64,000 bases of DNA from Hyphomonas sp. (GCF_018402285.1 NZ_JAGYJH010000004.1:299065-363064), one strand, 5' to 3'. Counted from the first letter of the stretch, positions 44,999 to 53,852 are shown. The notes: generated by a model not told the origin, from the sequence alone. Translations and numbers: made by a program.

Positions 44999-47900
44999 AG
45001 CGGCATGCGGAGCCGCATGGCCGTTTTTGTAGGGCGTATTGGCGGGCGGGGCGGGGGCGCCATTTGCCTCCGCACGTATTGCAGGAACCGGCGCGGGCGC
45101 AGCTTGCGTGGCGGGCGGGAGGTGTGCGCCGGCGCAGCAACAGGGCGTGGGGGCGGGGGCAGAAGGGCGGGTGGGGGCGAAGATGTTTGAGCCGACGGGA
45201 GGGCTGCGCCGCCAAGGAGGGAAGCCGCCGCGTTGAGATACGCGGTATGGGCCGCAGCGGTGACCTGCAGGTAATCCTGATGGCGCCGGGAGACTTCATG
45301 CCAGATGCGTTCGACGGCGCCGGAGGGGGGCGTAAGGCTGGTTTGTTCAGTGGACTGAGCGGGCGACAGATCATTCGTTCGGGGAAGATCAGGCATGGGC
45401 ATCGAGATCCTTTCTGGAGACACGGCGGCAACTGGCTGGGAGGCGGGAGGGGGTTGAGGCGTCAGCGGGGACCCAGCATGCGTGCGGGGTGGATTGGGCG
45501 GCGCGCGTCCTGCGGCGCCATCTTTGGGCGGGTAGGGGCGGTCGTGATTGGCGCCCGTCAGCATCACGGCATGGCGCGAGGGAGCGAGCTTTGGAACCGG
45601 GGGCGGGGTCTCGGCAAGCAGGGCGGTAAAGTCCAGCGTGATCCCCGCGACGCTGAGCGTACCGAGCGCGGCAAGGAACTGTTCGAGGCCGTTTGTGCGC
45701 TTGTTGTCGAGCGCGACGGCGAGATAGTCACGGTTGCCCAGGGTGTCAGAAACGAGGCCGCTGACGACACTGCCGGGCCCGATTTCAATGAAGATGCGCG
45801 CACCGGCAGCGTGCATTGCTTCGACTTGTTCGCGGAAACGGACAGGGGTGGCTACCTGGCTCGCAATCTCGCTCGCCATGTCCGCAGCCCTGGCCTTGTA
45901 AGGTGCGGCGGTGGCATTGGCGTAAACAGGAAGGCGCGGCTTTTTGATCTTCAGGCCGGAGAGAATGTCCCGGAATGGATCAACGGCGGGGCTCACGACG
46001 CTGGAATGGAAGGCGGTGGCGACGGGCAATCGGCGGGCCTTGACGCCGCGCTGGACAATGAGGTCTTCGGCTTTCTGAACAATGTTGACCGGCCCGGAGA
46101 GGACAACCTGGCTGGGGCCATTGTCATTGGCGATGACGAGGCCGCCGCCGATCTGTTCGACGAGCGGGCGAATGGTGTCGGCGTCACACTGGACGGCGAG
46201 CATGGCGCCCTCATTGGAGGCGGCGGCGTCTGCCATGGCGCGCCCGCGCGCGGCGGCGATGGTGAGCGTGGTTTCGGTGTCGAAGGCGCCGCCATAGTGA
46301 AGGGCCATGATCTCGCCGAAGGAATGACCGCCAGCCATGTCTGCCTCAAGACCAAGGGTGTCGACAAGGGCGAGATGGGAGAGAGCGACAGCGGCGATGG
46401 CGGGCTGGGCGTGCTCCATCGCGGTCAGGCGCTTGGCCTGGTTGCCGAACTCGACCTGATCGAAGGCGGCCGGCGGGAAAGCCAGGCGGTGGAGTTTGAG
46501 GGCGCCGGTGACGGGGTGGCTGGCGGCCTTGTCCCATACGGCGCGGGCAGCAGGGAAGGCCATGGCAAGGTCGGCGCCCATGCCGGTGTGCTGGCTGCCC
46601 TGGCCGGAGAAGAGAAAGGCGATCTTGCCGGGCGTGGCGGAATGAAGGGAGAAGCTGCAGCCTTGCGGGACGGGGGCAACGCCGGCGGACCCATCGGCGA
46701 TCTGCGCGGCGAGACGGCCGGCCTTTGCGGCGAGATCCTCCGGGCTGGTGGCCGTGAGGGCGGCGCGTACAGGGGCGTCAGCGGCAAAGCATTTCAGCGT
46801 GACTTCAGATGCGGCAGCGAAGGCATCTTCAGCAAGCGGGGTATTTGCAGCCGCGGTGAGTTCGCCCGCAAGCGCGCCGGCATCGGCGGCGCTGTAGAGG
46901 AAGAGTTCGGCCGGGAAAACGCGGGGCGGTTTGGCGGCGGCGGGGCCGGTGTACTCTTCCAGCGTGACGTGGAAATTGCTGCCGCCGAAGCCGAAAGAAC
47001 TGACGCCGGCACGGCGGGGGCGGGTGTCGGCGCTGATCCAGGGGCGGGCTTCGGTGTTGACGTAGAAGCAGGCGCTGTCGCGGATGGCGTCGGCAGGCTC
47101 GTCGATCTTGATCGTAGGCGGAAGGATTTTCCGGCGGAGGGATTCGACCGCTTTGAGGAGGCTCGCGGAGCCTGCTGCGGCTTTGGTGTGGCCGATCTGG
47201 GATTTGACCGACCCGATTGCGCACCAGGGGCCTTCGCCTGTCGCTTGCTCCCCAAAAACCTGGTGCAGGCCTTCGATTTCGGCCTTGTCGCCGGCTTTTG
47301 TCCCTGTTCCGTGGGCTTCAACGAGATCGACGGCTTCGGGACCGTAGCCGGCCTGTTCATAGGCGCGACGCAGTGCGCGGGCCTGGCCGGAGGGGAGGGG
47401 CGTGTAGATTGCGGTCCCCTTGCCGTCCGATCCGCCGCCGAGGCCGCGAATGACGGCGTGGATGGTGTTGCCATCCCGCTCGGCTTCATCGAGGCGGCGC
47501 AGGGCGATCATACCGATGCCTTCGCCGAGCATGGTGCCGTCAGCGGCATTCGAGAACGGGCGGCAATCACCTGTCGGAGACAGCGCCGGTGTCTTCGAGA
47601 AGCACATGAACATCAGGATATCATTCAGCGCGTCGACACCGCCGGTAAGGACCATGTCGGAATCGCCGGCGCGCAGTTCGTGCAGAGCGATCTGCAGGGC
47701 TGAGAGGCTGGAGGCACAGGCGGCGTCGGTGACGTAGTTGCTGCCGCCGAGGTCCAGCCGGTTAGCGATGCGCCCGGCGACGACATTGCCGAGGAGGCCG
47801 GGGAAGGTGCTTTCCTTCCATTCGGCATAATGGCTCTCGATGCGCCCGGCGATGTCCTGGACTTCGTTTTCCGGCAGGCCAGCCTGGCGCAGGGCGTTGA

Positions 47901-48360
47901 CCCAGGCGGGGCGCTGAAGACGGCCGGCCATGTGGGCGGTGAGCTCTGTGGCGGAGGCGACGCCGAGGATGACGCTGGTGCGGGTACGGTCAAACTTGCC
48001 GCCACTGTCACGCTCGGCATCGTCCAGCGTCATCTTTGCGGCGACGAGGGCGAGGAGCTGGGCTGAATCGGTTGTTTGCAGCGCGGCTGGCGGGATGCCG
48101 AACGCCATGGGATCGAACGCTACGGGGGAGAGGAAGCCACCGCGACGACCATAGGTGCGGTCAGGTGTGAGGGGGCCGGGGTCGTAATAGTCTTCGATCA
48201 GCCAGTGGGTTGCGGGCGTGTCGCTGAGGAGATCCCGCCCTTCGAAGATGTCGCGCCAGAAGCCGGTCGTGTCCCCGCGGCCCGGGAAGATGGCGCCCAT
48301 GCCAACAACCGCGATCGGCGCGGCAGGATCAAAGGTGGCGGGCTTGCGTGGTTCGGTCAT
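44635..48360 (-). CDS. pfaA: PfaA-like KS-AT protein (frame breaks before the ACPs)
   Basis: From ATG 48360 (an in-frame TTG at 48372 is less likely). KS at about residues 12-460 with Cys215 (TDAACASS), His350 (EAHGTGT) and His391 (SQIGHTK). Malonyl-type AT at about 580-905 with Ser680 (GGHSFGE) and His785 (TAFHSS). An Ala/Pro linker follows. Past about residue 1065 this frame turns into Arg/Pro-rich nonsense over the ACP coding region, which is correct in the frame of the ACP entry. The real gene is therefore about 48360-44438, KS-AT-ACP-ACP. It elongates and loads malonyl units. PfaD ends 4 bp upstream. Confidence 0.88.
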   Translation of the reverse strand: MTEPRKPATFDPAAPIAVVGMGAIFPGRGDTTGFWRDIFEGRDLLSDTPATHWLIEDYYDPGPLTPDRTYGRRGGFLSPVAFDPMAFGIPPAALQTTDSAQLLALVAAKMTLDDAERDSGGKFDRTRTSVILGVASATELTAHMAGRLQRPAWVNALRQAGLPENEVQDIAGRIESHYAEWKESTFPGLLGNVVAGRIANRLDLGGSNYVTDAACASSLSALQIALHELRAGDSDMVLTGGVDALNDILMFMCFSKTPALSPTGDCRPFSNAADGTMLGEGIGMIALRRLDEAERDGNTIHAVIRGLGGGSDGKGTAIYTPLPSGQARALRRAYEQAGYGPEAVDLVEAHGTGTKAGDKAEIEGLHQVFGEQATGEGPWCAIGSVKSQIGHTKAAAGSASLLKAVESLRRKILPPTIKIDEPADAIRDSACFYVNTEARPWISADTRPRRAGVSSFGFGGSNFHVTLEEYTGPAAAKPPRVFPAELFLYSAADAGALAGELTAAANTPLAEDAFAAASEVTLKCFAADAPVRAALTATSPEDLAAKAGRLAAQIADGSAGVAPVPQGCSFSLHSATPGKIAFLFSGQGSQHTGMGADLAMAFPAARAVWDKAASHPVTGALKLHRLAFPPAAFDQVEFGNQAKRLTAMEHAQPAIAAVALSHLALVDTLGLEADMAGGHSFGEIMALHYGGAFDTETTLTIAAARGRAMADAAASNEGAMLAVQCDADTIRPLVEQIGGGLVIANDNGPSQVVLSGPVNIVQKAEDLIVQRGVKARRLPVATAFHSSVVSPAVDPFRDILSGLKIKKPRLPVYANATAAPYKARAADMASEIASQVATPVRFREQVEAMHAAGARIFIEIGPGSVVSGLVSDTLGNRDYLAVALDNKRTNGLEQFLAALGTLSVAGITLDFTALLAETPPPVPKLAPSRHAVMLTGANHDRPYPPKDGAAGRAPPNPPRTHAGSPLTPQPPPASQPVAAVSPERISMPMPDLPRTNDLSPAQSTEQTSLTPPSGAVERIWHEVSRRHQDYLQVTAAAHTAYLNAAASLLGGAALPSAQTSSPPPALLPPPPRPVAAPAHTSRPPRKLRPRRFLQYVRRQMAPPPRPPIRPTKTAMRLRMPLCPPRLQQASTPLRSSARSSPKRPATRKTCSKSTWTLKGNLASTPSSRSKSSPHYVTAFRSFRKSILKNWSNCARSLPLLACSATRPLRPLRQTRRLYPSLELQRLAPLRQAASLQTSSGP

Positions 48361-48364
48361 GGCT

Positions 48365-49957
48365 TTACTCAAAGATGACTGGCCGGAAGGAGAACAGTTC
48401 CGCCGGAACGGGCAGGCCCATCGACCGGAGTTGACCGGCCCGGGTGATGCGGGCGGCGCCCTCCATCAGGTTCAAGGCGATCTGGCGGACTGTGCGCGCT
48501 TCGACAGCTTCAAGAAAGCTCCCCGAAACCCATTCATTGAAAGCACCCATCGCGGGTCCACACCAGATCTGGTAGTCGGCTATCCGGCCTGGATGTCCTT
48601 CGCGGGCCCATTGGGCGCCCATGAAGAGGTAACGCCGCGCCACCAGGGCAAGCTGCTTGTTGCCATTTGTGTCTGCGCGGGCAGCTTCGGCGGGATTTAC
48701 CTTTTCGATATAGGAGCGCGTGGCGCGCCAGGCGCTTTCAAACGGCTCGCCAAGCACATCGTCGATCCATTTGCGATCTGCGGCGGGCAGAGACTCATAG
48801 GATGCACCGGCGCGATAGAAGGCGTGGAACTTCTTGCCGCGCATCGCAAACAGCGTGCCCCGTTTGAGCACCTGAACCTGCACGCCCTGCTCGAACATGT
48901 CGGCCGCCGGAGCCATCGCGACATCAGCGGGGCCAGCTTTTGCAAGCAGGGCCCGGCCGGCTGGCGACAGGCCGGATTCCACGGCGCTCTGATTGATGGA
49001 GCCGGTGAGGACATAGGCGGCGCCCATCTGGAAGGCTGCGGCAACCGATTGCGGCGTGGCGATGCCGCCGGCGAGGCCGATGCGGATGCTGCTTTGAGGA
49101 AAACCGAACCTGGAGCAAACCCTCGCCCGGGCAATGGAGAGCGAGCTGAACAGCGTGGAGGCGGGACGGTTATCCGTGTGGCCGCCGGAGTCAGACTCGG
49201 CCGTTATCTCGGCGGCAACGGGCACCTTCCCCGCAAGCTCCGCCTGCGCGGGCGTGATGGCGCCAGCGGCTACGAGTTCCTGCAGGATCTTTTCCGGAGC
49301 GGGCGCCATGAAGGCCTCAGCGACTTCGGCCCGGGAGACCTTGGCGAAGACATGGTTGGCGCGGTGAATGCTGCCATCATGCGCCCGGGTCAGACCGAGC
49401 GCGGTATAGCGCACGACATCTGCCGTGAGGCGCATGAAGGCGGAAGCCGACACGCGTGAGACACCTTGAGACAGGAAAAGGTCGATGACCGCTTTTTCCT
49501 GGCCTGGCTCTTGCGGCGAATGGATCAGATTGGCGCCCCAGCTCCTTGCGTCCGGGCCAAGTGCAGCCTTGATGTCCTCTACGCCCGATCTGATCTCGGC
49601 AAGGGGCAGGCCGGCGCTTCCATAGAAGCCGACGCAGCCCGCGCGGGCCGCTTCGATAACCATTTTGGGCGTTGCAATCCCACGGGCCATTTCGCCAGCA
49701 ACATAGTTGAAACGGGCGCCGTGTTCGGCCGTGAAACCGCGGTCACCCAACCACTCTGGATAGACAGGAGCAAGGGCGAAGCCGCTTGGTCTTCCCGCAG
49801 GCGGACCGCCTACAGACACGACTTCGGATACACCGGAATCGCTCGCCGATATCCAGGCACACTCGCGCGGCGCCTCTACGGCCTTGTGTATCAATTCCAA
49901 CAATACTTTCCGCCCTTCTGGCCGAAACGCAGCAGATTCGATGTCCGCCCCGCGCAT
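48365..49957 (-). CDS. pfaD: PfaD-type enoyl reductase (FMN, nitronate monooxygenase-like)
   Basis: A 530-aa protein from ATG 49957 (an upstream TTG at 49972 is possible). It belongs to the PfaD/FabK-like flavin TIM-barrel family: RFNYVAGEMARGIATPKMVIEAA, GVSRVSASAFM, VAAEITAESDSGGHTDNRPA (FMN/active region) and IGLAGGIATPQSVAAAFQMGAAYVLTG (quoted as the region around residues 290-320). The C-terminal helical part (WCGPAMGAFNEWV) is typical of PfaD. It reduces the trans-2-enoyl-ACP during PUFA or secondary-lipid assembly. It is the first gene of the minus-strand operon, 4 bp before PfaA. Confidence 0.93.
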   Translation of the reverse strand: MRGADIESAAFRPEGRKVLLELIHKAVEAPRECAWISASDSGVSEVVSVGGPPAGRPSGFALAPVYPEWLGDRGFTAEHGARFNYVAGEMARGIATPKMVIEAARAGCVGFYGSAGLPLAEIRSGVEDIKAALGPDARSWGANLIHSPQEPGQEKAVIDLFLSQGVSRVSASAFMRLTADVVRYTALGLTRAHDGSIHRANHVFAKVSRAEVAEAFMAPAPEKILQELVAAGAITPAQAELAGKVPVAAEITAESDSGGHTDNRPASTLFSSLSIARARVCSRFGFPQSSIRIGLAGGIATPQSVAAAFQMGAAYVLTGSINQSAVESGLSPAGRALLAKAGPADVAMAPAADMFEQGVQVQVLKRGTLFAMRGKKFHAFYRAGASYESLPAADRKWIDDVLGEPFESAWRATRSYIEKVNPAEAARADTNGNKQLALVARRYLFMGAQWAREGHPGRIADYQIWCGPAMGAFNEWVSGSFLEAVEARTVRQIALNLMEGAARITRAGQLRSMGLPVPAELFSFRPVIFE

Positions 49958-49972
49958 AGTCTTAGAGGTCAA

Positions 49973-50286
49973 GCGCGGGCCGACTCAACCTGAAACTAAG
50001 GTTACCAGGCGGGTTTCTTGTGTCTCGGGCCAGAATTCTACCATGATGCGAATTCGGAGCCGTCACCCGGATTTCATCGCCTGATTTCAAGGCGACCATG
50101 GACCTGGTACATTGCCGAATGAGATAGGGGCTGGAAATGGCGGAAGTTTAGGGCCGCGCCCTGGCGGAGGAGGAGTCCGGCAGATCTCAGATATAGGGCA
50201 TCTAAAGCGCTGTATAATAAAAATAATAAAATATTGGGTGTTGCGAATTGTGCAGCAAAATGTGCAGCAAATTTCGGGGCGCAGCC
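49973..50286. other. AT-richer junction region without a gene
   Basis: Contains the upstream region of pfaD and then a low-GC run (50210-50240, mainly A/T). A 12-bp-period direct repeat TGTGCAGCAAA occurs at 50249-50259 and 50261-50271. No coding frame is supported. The pfaD promoter should be here; a TAGAAT on the minus strand at about 50031-50036 is a possible -10, without a convincing -35. Confidence 0.5.
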
Positions 50287-50625
50287 TTAAACTTGTTCAC
50301 GATTCGCGACTACTCGTTCTGTCTCCGGATTCCAAACAGCTCCCCCGGCGACGCTGTCGAGGGTGCGGACTTGCTGAAGTATCTCCAACTCGCCGGTCAG
50401 GGCCCCGCGGGGCACGTCTAAGGTCAACCTCGTAAAGCGGCTCGCTACAGTCCGTATCAAGAAAGCCGCAATTTACCAGTCGATTGGCCCCGAGCTGCGC
50501 AATAAGATCTATCGTTCTTTGGACTGTGATAGCACTGCAGGTCCCATTGACTTGTTGAATTGGAAACGCGTTAATGTGATCAATTAAGCTTGAATATTCC
50601 TCAGCGAATTCGGGAACACCCGGGC
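50287..50625 (-). pseudogene. Remnant of an unrecognised gene with one internal frameshift
   Basis: On the minus strand one frame reads EEYSSLIDHINAFPIQQVNG, then RTIDLIAQLGANRLVNCGFL and EPLYEVDLRRAPRG. A second frame then carries on with GELEILQQVRTLDSVAGG and WNPETERVVANREQV, ending at TAA 50289-50287. The two join naturally if one base is removed at about 50400-50420. No start codon or N-terminus is evident: the gene seems cut off at the sulfatase side. Codon use is lower in GC than the neighbours. The helix followed by a short beta-like segment could be a DNA-binding domain, but I do not recognise the family. Confidence 0.5.
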
Positions 50626-50650
50626 GGTGACGGGGGAGGGCAAAAAGCAC

Positions 50651-51976
50651 ATGTGGAAACGTATCCTGATTGGCCTGATCGCTGTTCTGATCGGGGCCGG
50701 GGCCCTGGCTTGGTTCAATCGCAAGGCCATAATGTTCCATATGGTCCAAAGGGCGGCAAAGGTTGAGGTCGCCGAAAACAGACCCATTGAATGGCAGCAG
50801 GGACCGCCGAGCGCGGGCTCCGATCGGTCTCAGGGGCCCCCGAACGTTATTTTCATCCTCGCCGATGACCTGGGCATCAATGATATTTCAACATTCGGGG
50901 GCGGCGTTGCAGATGGCCGCGTTCCTACCCCCAATATCGACCGTCTGGCTGCCAGCGGCGCGATCTTTACCCAAGCTTATGCAGGCACCGGAACCTGCGC
51001 GCCGTCACGCGCCATGCTTATGACTGGGCGCTATCCGACCCGCACAGGCTTTGAGTTCACGCCGATGCCTACGGGCATGCCGCGCATCGTGGGAATGTTG
51101 TCTGAGGGCACGCAGGAGGGATCCGGGCTTCCGGCAGGGACAGCGAATCTCGATGCCCCCGGCGATACTCAGGAGTTCGAATTTGCCGAGATGGGCCTGC
51201 CGACAGAAGAGGTCACAATCGCTGAAGTGTTGGGCCGCGAAGGTTATCATAATGTCCATATCGGCAAATGGCACCTCGGCCGGGCAGAACGATTTCGACC
51301 TGTCGCTCAGGGTTTTGATGAAAGCCTGTTGATGGCCAGCAGCTTGTATCTGCCTGAAGATCACCCCGAAGTTGTCAACGCGAAGCTGGACTTCGATCCG
51401 ATCGACAAGTTCTTCTGGGGCATTTTCCAGTATGCGGCCGAATTCAACCGCGCAGGTGAGCCGTACGCGCGGGACTGGTTCGAGCCGGGTGGCTATCTGA
51501 CCGATTACTGGACCGACGAAGCGCTGAACGCGATCGAGGCCAACAGGAACCGCCCATTCTTCCTTTATCTTGCCCATTGGGGGCCGCATTCGCCGCTGCA
51601 GGCGACGCGCGAGGATTATGAAGCCGTCGGCGACATTGAGCCCCACAGGTTGCGCGTCTATGCGGCCATGATCCGCGCCGTCGATCGTTCGGTCGGGCGC
51701 ATTCTCGACAAACTGGACGAAGAAGGTCTTGCGCAGAATACGATCATTGTCTTCTCGTCAGACAATGGAGGGGCGGGATATATCGGCCTGCCAGAGGTGA
51801 ACGCGCCGTATCGCGGCTGGAAGATCACCCTGTTCGAAGGCGGAATTCGCGTACCCATGTTTGTCTCATGGCCGGGACAGATTTCCCCGGAACGCGCATT
51901 GATACGCCCGTCGCCCATGTTGATGTCCTGCCGACACTGGCGGCGGCGGCCGGTGCACCGCTTCCGGAAGGCGTGA
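50651..51976 (+). CDS. Sulfatase (arylsulfatase-like), N-terminal part before a frame break
   Basis: From the ATG at 50651, after GGGGGAGGG, rather than a GTG at 50627. An N-terminal signal-anchor (ILIGLIAVLIGAGALAWF) exports the enzyme. FILADDLGINDIS carries the metal-binding Asp pair; GTCAPSRAMLMTGRYPTRTG is the type I sulfatase motif whose Cys is converted to formylglycine; GKWHLG and SSDNGGAGY carry later active-site residues. The frame turns to nonsense after VSWPGQIS, where the 3' part continues one frame over. The full gene is 50651-52341, about 563 aa. It hydrolyses a sulfate ester; the substrate is unknown. A formylglycine-generating enzyme would be needed and is not in the window. 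Confidence 0.85.
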   Translation: MWKRILIGLIAVLIGAGALAWFNRKAIMFHMVQRAAKVEVAENRPIEWQQGPPSAGSDRSQGPPNVIFILADDLGINDISTFGGGVADGRVPTPNIDRLAASGAIFTQAYAGTGTCAPSRAMLMTGRYPTRTGFEFTPMPTGMPRIVGMLSEGTQEGSGLPAGTANLDAPGDTQEFEFAEMGLPTEEVTIAEVLGREGYHNVHIGKWHLGRAERFRPVAQGFDESLLMASSLYLPEDHPEVVNAKLDFDPIDKFFWGIFQYAAEFNRAGEPYARDWFEPGGYLTDYWTDEALNAIEANRNRPFFLYLAHWGPHSPLQATREDYEAVGDIEPHRLRVYAAMIRAVDRSVGRILDKLDEEGLAQNTIIVFSSDNGGAGYIGLPEVNAPYRGWKITLFEGGIRVPMFVSWPGQISPERALIRPSPMLMSCRHWRRRPVHRFRKA

Positions 51977-52341
51977 CCTTGGACGGGCAGAACATTCTGA
52001 CCGAGGCGCTCGGAACGGGCGAGATCAGCCGGAAGGATGATGCGCTTTACTGGTCGAGCGGTTTCTACCGGGTGGTGCGGGCAGGGGACTGGAAGCTGCA
52101 TTATAATGGTCGTCAGGACCGCACCTGGTTGTTCAACCTCGCTGAGGACCCGACCGAGCAGGTCAATCTCGCGGAGACGCACCCTGAAGACCGCGCGCGT
52201 CTTGAGGCGCTCATGACGGCACACTGGTCCGACGCCGTTCCGCCGCTTTACCCACATCAGACTGAAAGTCCGATCTGTATCGACAAAACGATCGTCGATC
52301 GGCCTTGCGAAAACGACGAGTACGTTATCTGGCCAAATTAG
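51868..52341 (+). CDS. Sulfatase, C-terminal part after the frame break
   Basis: Only the portion from about 51885 is real: PGTRIDTPVAHVDVLPTLAA then GVTLDGQNILTEAL and LHYNGRQDRTWLFNLAEDPTEQVNLAE, the usual C-terminal sulfatase subdomain. The join with the N-terminal part is exact if one base is added in or near CCCCGG at 51885-51890, giving WPGQISPGTRIDTPVAHVD. The apparent ATG at 51868 is internal to the N-terminal part and is not a real start. Without repair the enzyme would lose this subdomain. Confidence 0.82.
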   Translation: MAGTDFPGTRIDTPVAHVDVLPTLAAAAGAPLPEGVTLDGQNILTEALGTGEISRKDDALYWSSGFYRVVRAGDWKLHYNGRQDRTWLFNLAEDPTEQVNLAETHPEDRARLEALMTAHWSDAVPPLYPHQTESPICIDKTIVDRPCENDEYVIWPN

Positions 52342-52560
52342 CGCCTTTTGAACGTAACGACAAAAAAGGGTGATCGCAGCAAGACGAGCTACAATCCTCC
52401 GCGTCTCGATAGTAGTTTCGGGCTGATCCGCTGCAGCCTGCTCTCGGTGCAGATCGCCTCGACGGTTTTGAACGCGGCTTTGATCAGAGGACAGGCGCCT
52501 GCCCTGATAGACTCACCGGCAAAAAAGATCTTTGTCTTCCATTTCCGCTCGGAGGAGCTT

Positions 52561-53136
52561 TTAGCCACGCCGCCCGCCGCGCCGGCACATTTCGCTGACC
52601 TTGTTTTGCATTTCCTGTCGAATTTCGGATTCGATCTGGCTACGGACGGCCTGCGTGTCGATACCCGTACCATCAATTTTCACCAGCAATTCGGTACGGT
52701 TGAGCATACCGTCCTGGTTGGCGTCCAGACGCAGGAATATCTCATCAAAGGTCGTATTAAACTCGCTTAAAGAGATGCGGCCATCTAGGTCGCGGTCGAA
52801 ATGCAAGCGGCCAGGAACAGACTCTTCAGTCCCAAAATTGGTTCGCGACCAGTCTGCGAACTCGATCGGGCTGAGATGTGCACTTCCATCGGCATCGCTG
52901 TTGGCGAAGCTCTCGGTTGCGCTGTCAAGCATTTCCGCGTGACTGATACGCGTGTCGCGATCGACATCGAGGCCGGCCAGGAACAGTCCCAGGGGCATGA
53001 CAACCTGCGATCCATTCAGGTCTTGCAGTGTTCTCGTCGGACCAGCTGAGACCGGCCGTGGCGTGAGCGTTTCAGGCGAGCTGCCGCAAGCCGTCAGCGC
53101 CATGGCAGCTAAAAGGAAGGATGAATTGCGGGTCAC
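52561..53136 (-). CDS. EF-hand lipoprotein
   Basis: A 191-aa protein from GTG 53136. The signal MTRNSSFLLAAMALTACG ends in a lipobox (ALTAC). The mature part has EF-hand loops DVDRDTRISHAE, DADGSAHLSPIE, DRDLDGRISLSE and DANQDGMLNRTE, each with Asp/Asn at 1, 3 and 5 and Glu at 12, so four calcium sites are likely. The C-terminal tail is Arg/Gly-rich. It is probably periplasmic. It is transcribed away from the two-component system, close to a second secreted EF-hand protein on the other side of that system. Confidence 0.87.
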   Translation of the reverse strand: MTRNSSFLLAAMALTACGSSPETLTPRPVSAGPTRTLQDLNGSQVVMPLGLFLAGLDVDRDTRISHAEMLDSATESFANSDADGSAHLSPIEFADWSRTNFGTEESVPGRLHFDRDLDGRISLSEFNTTFDEIFLRLDANQDGMLNRTELLVKIDGTGIDTQAVRSQIESEIRQEMQNKVSEMCRRGGRRG

Positions 53137-53234
53137 AGCTTGCTCGTTGTCGCTTCAATCAATTGAGGTGCTATTCTCAGGAGCGATCCGCAGTCATAGG
53201 GACCAGAAGTCCTCACGGCCGCTGCGCAGACACC

Positions 53235-53681
53235 CTAGTTTTCGCCAGCCGTTGCCTGATCCGAGGGCGGTGCCTTGGCTTCCTCATCCCATTCGTAGAG
53301 TGCCGTGATCACACAGCGTTCGCCGCTGCGTGGGCGTCCGGTGAAAACATTGTCGCCGCGAGAAAGACAAGACGAACCGGACGCACTGCGTGTCGCGATC
53401 GCCGCAAAGGCGGAGTCTGGGTCGCAGGCGCCAGAGAGCTCAGCCATGTACCATTCGCCACCTGCTTCCATAAGAATGATGTCATCTCCGAGCGCTTTCC
53501 AGCTATTGCTACCGCGCGGACATACCCGTGTTACTGCCTCGCCTTGTCGGGCAGTGACCTCGGCATCGATGAGGGCCTGAGCCTCTGCGCGGGCGGCTTC
53601 CTGCTCCGGTGATGTGGCGCATGCGGCCAGCAGGCAAACACCAAGCAGGGCGCCCAATCCGAGGGAGATTTTGGATGACAT
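53235..53681 (-). CDS. DUF6491-like lipoprotein
   Basis: A 148-aa protein with an unusually perfect AAGGAGGT in front of its ATG. The signal MSSKISLGLGALLGVCLLAACA ends in a lipobox (LLAAC). The mature part has Cys residues spaced as in DUF6491 (RVCPRGSN, SGACDPDS, SSCLSRGD, GERCVITALYEWDEE). Its function is unknown. It lies 171 bp from, and divergent to, the response-regulator gene. The family name is from memory of the pattern and deserves a check. Confidence 0.75.
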   Translation of the reverse strand: MSSKISLGLGALLGVCLLAACATSPEQEAARAEAQALIDAEVTARQGEAVTRVCPRGSNSWKALGDDIILMEAGGEWYMAELSGACDPDSAFAAIATRSASGSSCLSRGDNVFTGRPRSGERCVITALYEWDEEAKAPPSDQATAGEN

Positions 53682-53852
53682 GGGGTTACCTCCTTCTGAA
53701 AAACTACAGGAGGCGTGTTAGGCCGGTCCGATTGCTGTGATTTGCTGAAAATGACCCAGACTATTGCACAATGTTGCCGATCGTCTTTGTGCGGCAACCA
53801 AGCGTCACAAAATCGGCATGGCGAGCCCGCGCCCGTCCGGTTAATAGAAGTT

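Noticed and set aside
44990..45190. Programmed -1 ribosomal frameshift between AT and ACP
   Set aside because: Not adopted as the main explanation: no clear slippery heptamer with downstream structure was identified, and other breaks of the same polarity exist in the window. Kept as an alternative in the finding.
45064..47703. Plus-strand 879-aa open frame
   Set aside because: Lies entirely antisense to the PfaA-like KS-AT gene; long mirror frames are expected in high-GC DNA. The translation is Gly/Arg/Glu-rich with no domain.
52348..52770. Plus-strand 140-aa open frame
   Set aside because: Overlaps the EF-hand lipoprotein gene antisense; no recognisable domain.
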